In this document: piece by piece, positions 30,576-31,780 of the stretch
How the letters are laid out: each line of letters starts with the position of its first letter
Position numbering within the stretch: the stretch's first letter is position 1
IMG/VR virus record: IMGVR_UViG_3300048014_000013
Location: 1-31,780 of that record
DNA: 31,780 bases
Source: a virus
Direction: 5' to 3' (one strand)
Position numbers and translations under genes: made by a program
The notes under the pieces: model-generated
What the model saw: only the letters and a program-made list of their open reading frames with translations
Told to the model about the DNA's origin: nothing
Database searches by the model: none

Positions 30576-31780
30576 TTAGCCGCGCCGTGCGCTCTTGCGG
30601 ATGAAAGCCGTATCGAAAGCTCCAGTGCGAAGGTCGCTGTCGGTCTTCTGAACAGGTACTCCACCATTGGCTGGAGTGTCTCCGGGAGCCGGAAGAGCAG
30701 CTACCGTCGAATTCAACTTCTGAGTTACAGTTTCCGACTTCACAACCAGCGCGTCAAGAACTTTCTTATCCTCAGCGCGAGAATCTGCAATCGATTGCAC
30801 GTCAGCTTTGAGAGAGGTAAGTCCCGCAAGAATCGCGTCCAACTTCGGGTCATCCGCCTTCACAACCGGCGTTTCCGTCTTGATAGTGCTGCCGTTGTGC
30901 TTCTTGTGCGTCATGGCCTGCTCGTCGGAAGACATTTTATTCCAGCCGTCCGTCGCCATGCACTCAGGGCAGTCGTCACCCTTAGCCGCCATCGCACCAG
31001 CAACATCGAAGTTACCCGTCTTCTCATTATAAGAAGCGGCCATCCACTTAAGCTTGTCGCCGGTAGAGAGAGTTCCCCACTCAGGTCCATCGGTGTATCC
31101 TTCCGGGGTCTTCGACATCGAATTCGCCAGATCGGTTACGTCAAGCATATCGGCCTTCTTTGCCATGTGGTTGTCTTTGTGAGCGGCTGCTATAACATCT
31201 GCACCCATGCCCTTTGCCTTCATTGCCATGCACTTCGCGCAATCTGCCATGTTGTCACCCTTCTTGGTGCGAGTATTGGTCGAGTCCATCAACCAGTCAA
31301 GCTTATCGTCAGTCCCCATCTTGTCCCAATCGTTCTGAGCCACTCCGGTTGGAGTATTGGTGAGGAGGTTCTTGAGCTTGGTAGTCATCATGGGACTGCT
31401 GATGTCATCCTGCTCGTCACCGTCTGCGGCTTTTTGAGTAAGCTGCTGGCGCAAAGTGATGTCTGCCTTGAAAGCCGCTGTCGGAAGCTGAGACACAAGT
31501 CCGAGAACATACTTTTTGAACCCGTCGCAGAGAGTCCCGATAGACTTGCCAGCCTCATCTTCGTCAGTGGCATTGGTGAGCGCCGAACAAATCTTAGAGA
31601 ATAGAGTGTCAAGAGAACTGTCCACACCCTGATAGAAACTGTTGGCCGATGCAGTAGCTCCGAAGTCAGCATCTTTCATGCCCTCATGTTGAGGCATAAA
31701 GCCCTTCACAGCCACCAACGTCTGGTCAGAGAGGCGAACCCAAGTCGCGCCGTCCAGAGAATCGACACCGGGCTGAGTGT
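30576..31780 (-). CDS. Scaffold/prohead-maturation protein, C-terminal part (5' end beyond window)
   Basis: The frame is open to the right edge, so the start lies outside; codons before TTG 31718 still read as protein (TQPGVDSLDGATW). It sits directly before the capsid gene and its length, charge and helical C-terminus with coiled-coil (LTSLKADVQSIADSRAEDKK) fit a scaffolding region, perhaps fused to an XkdF-like protease upstream. Counted from TTG 31718, residues 122-184 and 204-275 are an internal duplication, each with CxxC ... HxxxH or HxxH (C160, C163, H180, H184; C250, C253, H271, H274). A 14-bp repeat lies within. Confidence 0.6.
   Translation of the reverse strand, partial: TQPGVDSLDGATWVRLSDQTLVAVKGFMPQHEGMKDADFGATASANSFYQGVDSSLDTLFSKICSALTNATDEDEAGKSIGTLCDGFKKYVLGLVSQLPTAAFKADITLRQQLTQKAADGDEQDDISSPMMTTKLKNLLTNTPTGVAQNDWDKMGTDDKLDWLMDSTNTRTKKGDNMADCAKCMAMKAKGMGADVIAAAHKDNHMAKKADMLDVTDLANSMSKTPEGYTDGPEWGTLSTGDKLKWMAASYNEKTGNFDVAGAMAAKGDDCPECMATDGWNKMSSDEQAMTHKKHNGSTIKTETPVVKADDPKLDAILAGLTSLKADVQSIADSRAEDKKVLDALVVKSETVTQKLNSTVAALPAPGDTPANGGVPVQKTDSDLRTGAFDTAFIRKSARRG
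30786..30799. repeat. 14-bp palindrome, copy 14
   Basis: TGCAATCGATTGCA, fully palindromic (centre CG). Inside the scaffold-region gene as V-Q-S-I-A. Confidence 0.85.

Noticed and set aside
3896-30799. CRISPR array or regular spacing of the 14-bp sites
   Set aside because: Distances between copies vary from 232 to 4904 bp. Four are near 1350 bp, but the rest are not, so I treat that as coincidence.
30795-31604. Long plus-strand ORF opposite the scaffold-region gene
   Set aside because: It is the antisense shadow of a real gene, with no ribosome site and an unlikely composition. The same holds for the other plus-strand ORFs; I support no plus-strand gene.

Overview
This window is part of the genome of a tailed double-stranded DNA phage, or a prophage carrying the same gene set. 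Every gene I can support lies on the minus strand, so it is read from high to low coordinates. A 1554-residue tape measure, a tail-chaperone pair joined by a -1 frameshift slip site, a tail tube protein and no visible sheath or baseplate-wedge genes point to a long, non-contractile tail (siphovirus type). The host cannot be named. Near-consensus sigma70-type promoters (TTGACG/TTGACA) and strong AGGAG ribosome sites show ordinary bacterial expression signals.

Layout in transcription order. 31780-24084, head and neck: a scaffold or head-maturation protein running off the right edge, the major capsid protein, an inserted HNH endonuclease cassette with its own promoter and terminator, a small neck protein, head-tail connector, tail-completion protein, tail terminator, two decoration or adaptor-like proteins and the tail tube protein, closed by a strong terminator. 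23986-11061, tail: chaperones G and G-T, tape measure, minor tail proteins (three with Ig-like ends), a hub-like protein, fibre proteins and a lectin-like fibre. 11058-8626: small envelope proteins and a lysis-like set (spanin-like, holin-like, and a lysozyme lobe without its catalytic part). 8584-1, non-structural region: short transcription units, several with their own TTGACG promoter, encoding an A1S_2505-like protein, an HNH protein, small unknowns, RNase H, a Ycf46-like AAA+ ATPase, three unknown (perhaps DNA-binding) proteins and a winged-helix replication protein cut off by the left edge.

The most striking signal is a 14-bp near-palindrome, TGCAAT-NN-ATTGCA. It occurs 12 times with perfect arms and twice with one changed base across the whole window, inside genes in several reading frames as well as between genes, and just upstream of four promoter-like sites. 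It looks like a dispersed operator or stoperator system, or a partition/segregation site family.

Other notable signals are: a promoter- and terminator-bounded stretch of about 330 nt with strong hairpins and an 18-codon ORF; an HNH gene whose ribosome site is sequestered in a hairpin that its own promoter would bypass, as in T4 I-TevI; ribosome sites displayed in hairpin loops in several early leaders; an amber codon splitting a gene just before a conserved-looking C-terminal tail; and a duplicated CxxC...HxxH module in the scaffold-region protein.
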